From contig NZ_VKAD01000003.1 in NCBI RefSeq assembly GCF_008041945.1, forward strand, positions 186,001-250,000: DNA of 64,000 nt, read 5' to 3'. Shown here one piece after another: positions 63,909-64,000 of the stretch. A program made the position numbers and the translations under genes. How positions within the stretch are numbered: position 1 is the stretch's first letter; every line of letters starts with the position of its first letter. Under the pieces are notes generated by a model. It made no database searches. It worked only from the letters and a program-made list of their open reading frames with translations, and was not told the DNA's origin. Source of the DNA: Reinekea thalattae (GTDB lineage Bacteria; Pseudomonadota; Gammaproteobacteria; Pseudomonadales; Natronospirillaceae).

Positions 63909-64000
63909 ATGGATTTACGCGCACTACGTCAATTTATTCACCTGTCGCAAACATTGCACTACGGTAAAACATCCGAAGCTATGCATGTTAGCCCATCGAC
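63909..64000 (+). CDS. ilvY: LysR-type regulator IlvY, N-terminal part (cut by window edge)
   Basis: Only the first 30 codons are present: MDLRALRQFIHLSQTLHYGK followed by TSEAMHVSPS. This is the LysR-type winged-helix start and closely resembles the N-terminus of IlvY, including the AMHVSPS recognition helix. GGAGGGG lies before the ATG. IlvY activates ilvC when acetohydroxy acids accumulate; location beside ilvC supports the name. The rest lies outside the window. Confidence 0.85.
   Translation, partial: MDLRALRQFIHLSQTLHYGKTSEAMHVSPS

Overview
The window is a 64 kb piece of a gammaproteobacterial chromosome, probably from a free-living marine organism. The evidence is a standard gammaproteobacterial ribosomal-protein alpha operon (rpsM-rpsK-rpsD-rpoA-rplQ behind secY-rpmJ), the bamD/rluD-pgeF-clpB block, a murJ/ribF-ileS-fkpB-ispH block, tRNA genes with encoded CCA, sigma-70-like and sigma-32-like promoters, a class II (long) IlvC next to IlvY, and a secreted PL7 alginate lyase. 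Base composition by eye is moderately AT-leaning. I cannot name a genus.

Layout: 1-3562 is the end of the spc operon and the alpha operon with its leader. 3661-9716 holds a YciA-like thioesterase facing a complete phosphate uptake operon, pstS-pstC-pstA-pstB-phoU, with a clear tandem Pho box. A lone tRNA-Thr follows, then a DUF3392 membrane protein, a divergent S1/P1-nuclease-like protein and a response regulator with a PilZ-like C-terminus. phoB-phoR (minus strand), ubiC-ubiA, an HU protein, an atypical adenylate-kinase-like protein, RidA, an LpxL-type acyltransferase, an M17 aminopeptidase and a small HTH regulator run to about 21.4 kb. 21.4-26.2 kb has a nitroreductase, an unrecognised AT-rich membrane/coiled-coil gene beside tRNA-Leu, ettA and a ChaC-like gene. 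26.4-29.9 kb has glyA, ppnP, the alginate lyase and a LysE-type exporter.

30.0-35.3 kb is a tryptophan locus split into two divergent arms: trpR-trpE-amidotransferase leftward and amidotransferase-trpD-trpC-small membrane protein rightward, with a candidate TrpR operator between them. Then come an FNT-family anion channel, the DEAD-box helicase deaD with a long structured leader, pepD, rpsT, murJ, ribF-ileS-fkpB-ispH (lspA is missing from its usual place), a type IV pilus minor-pilin cluster (pilV-pilW-pilX-pilE plus inverted fimT, no pilY1), nadE, a Gph-like phosphatase, bamD, rluD-pgeF-clpB with a heat-shock promoter, and the branched-chain amino acid genes ilvB-ilvH, ilvC and the start of ilvY.

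Most of the window is core housekeeping DNA. I found no CRISPR array, insertion sequence, integrase or prophage. The least explained items are the 377-residue gene beside tRNA-Leu, the nuclease-like gene with no ordinary start codon and substituted metal ligands, two small proteins of 59 and 46 residues with translation signals, the 15-bp repeats in the pilE leader, the two-facing Pho box at phoB, and the structured leaders before deaD and ilvB.
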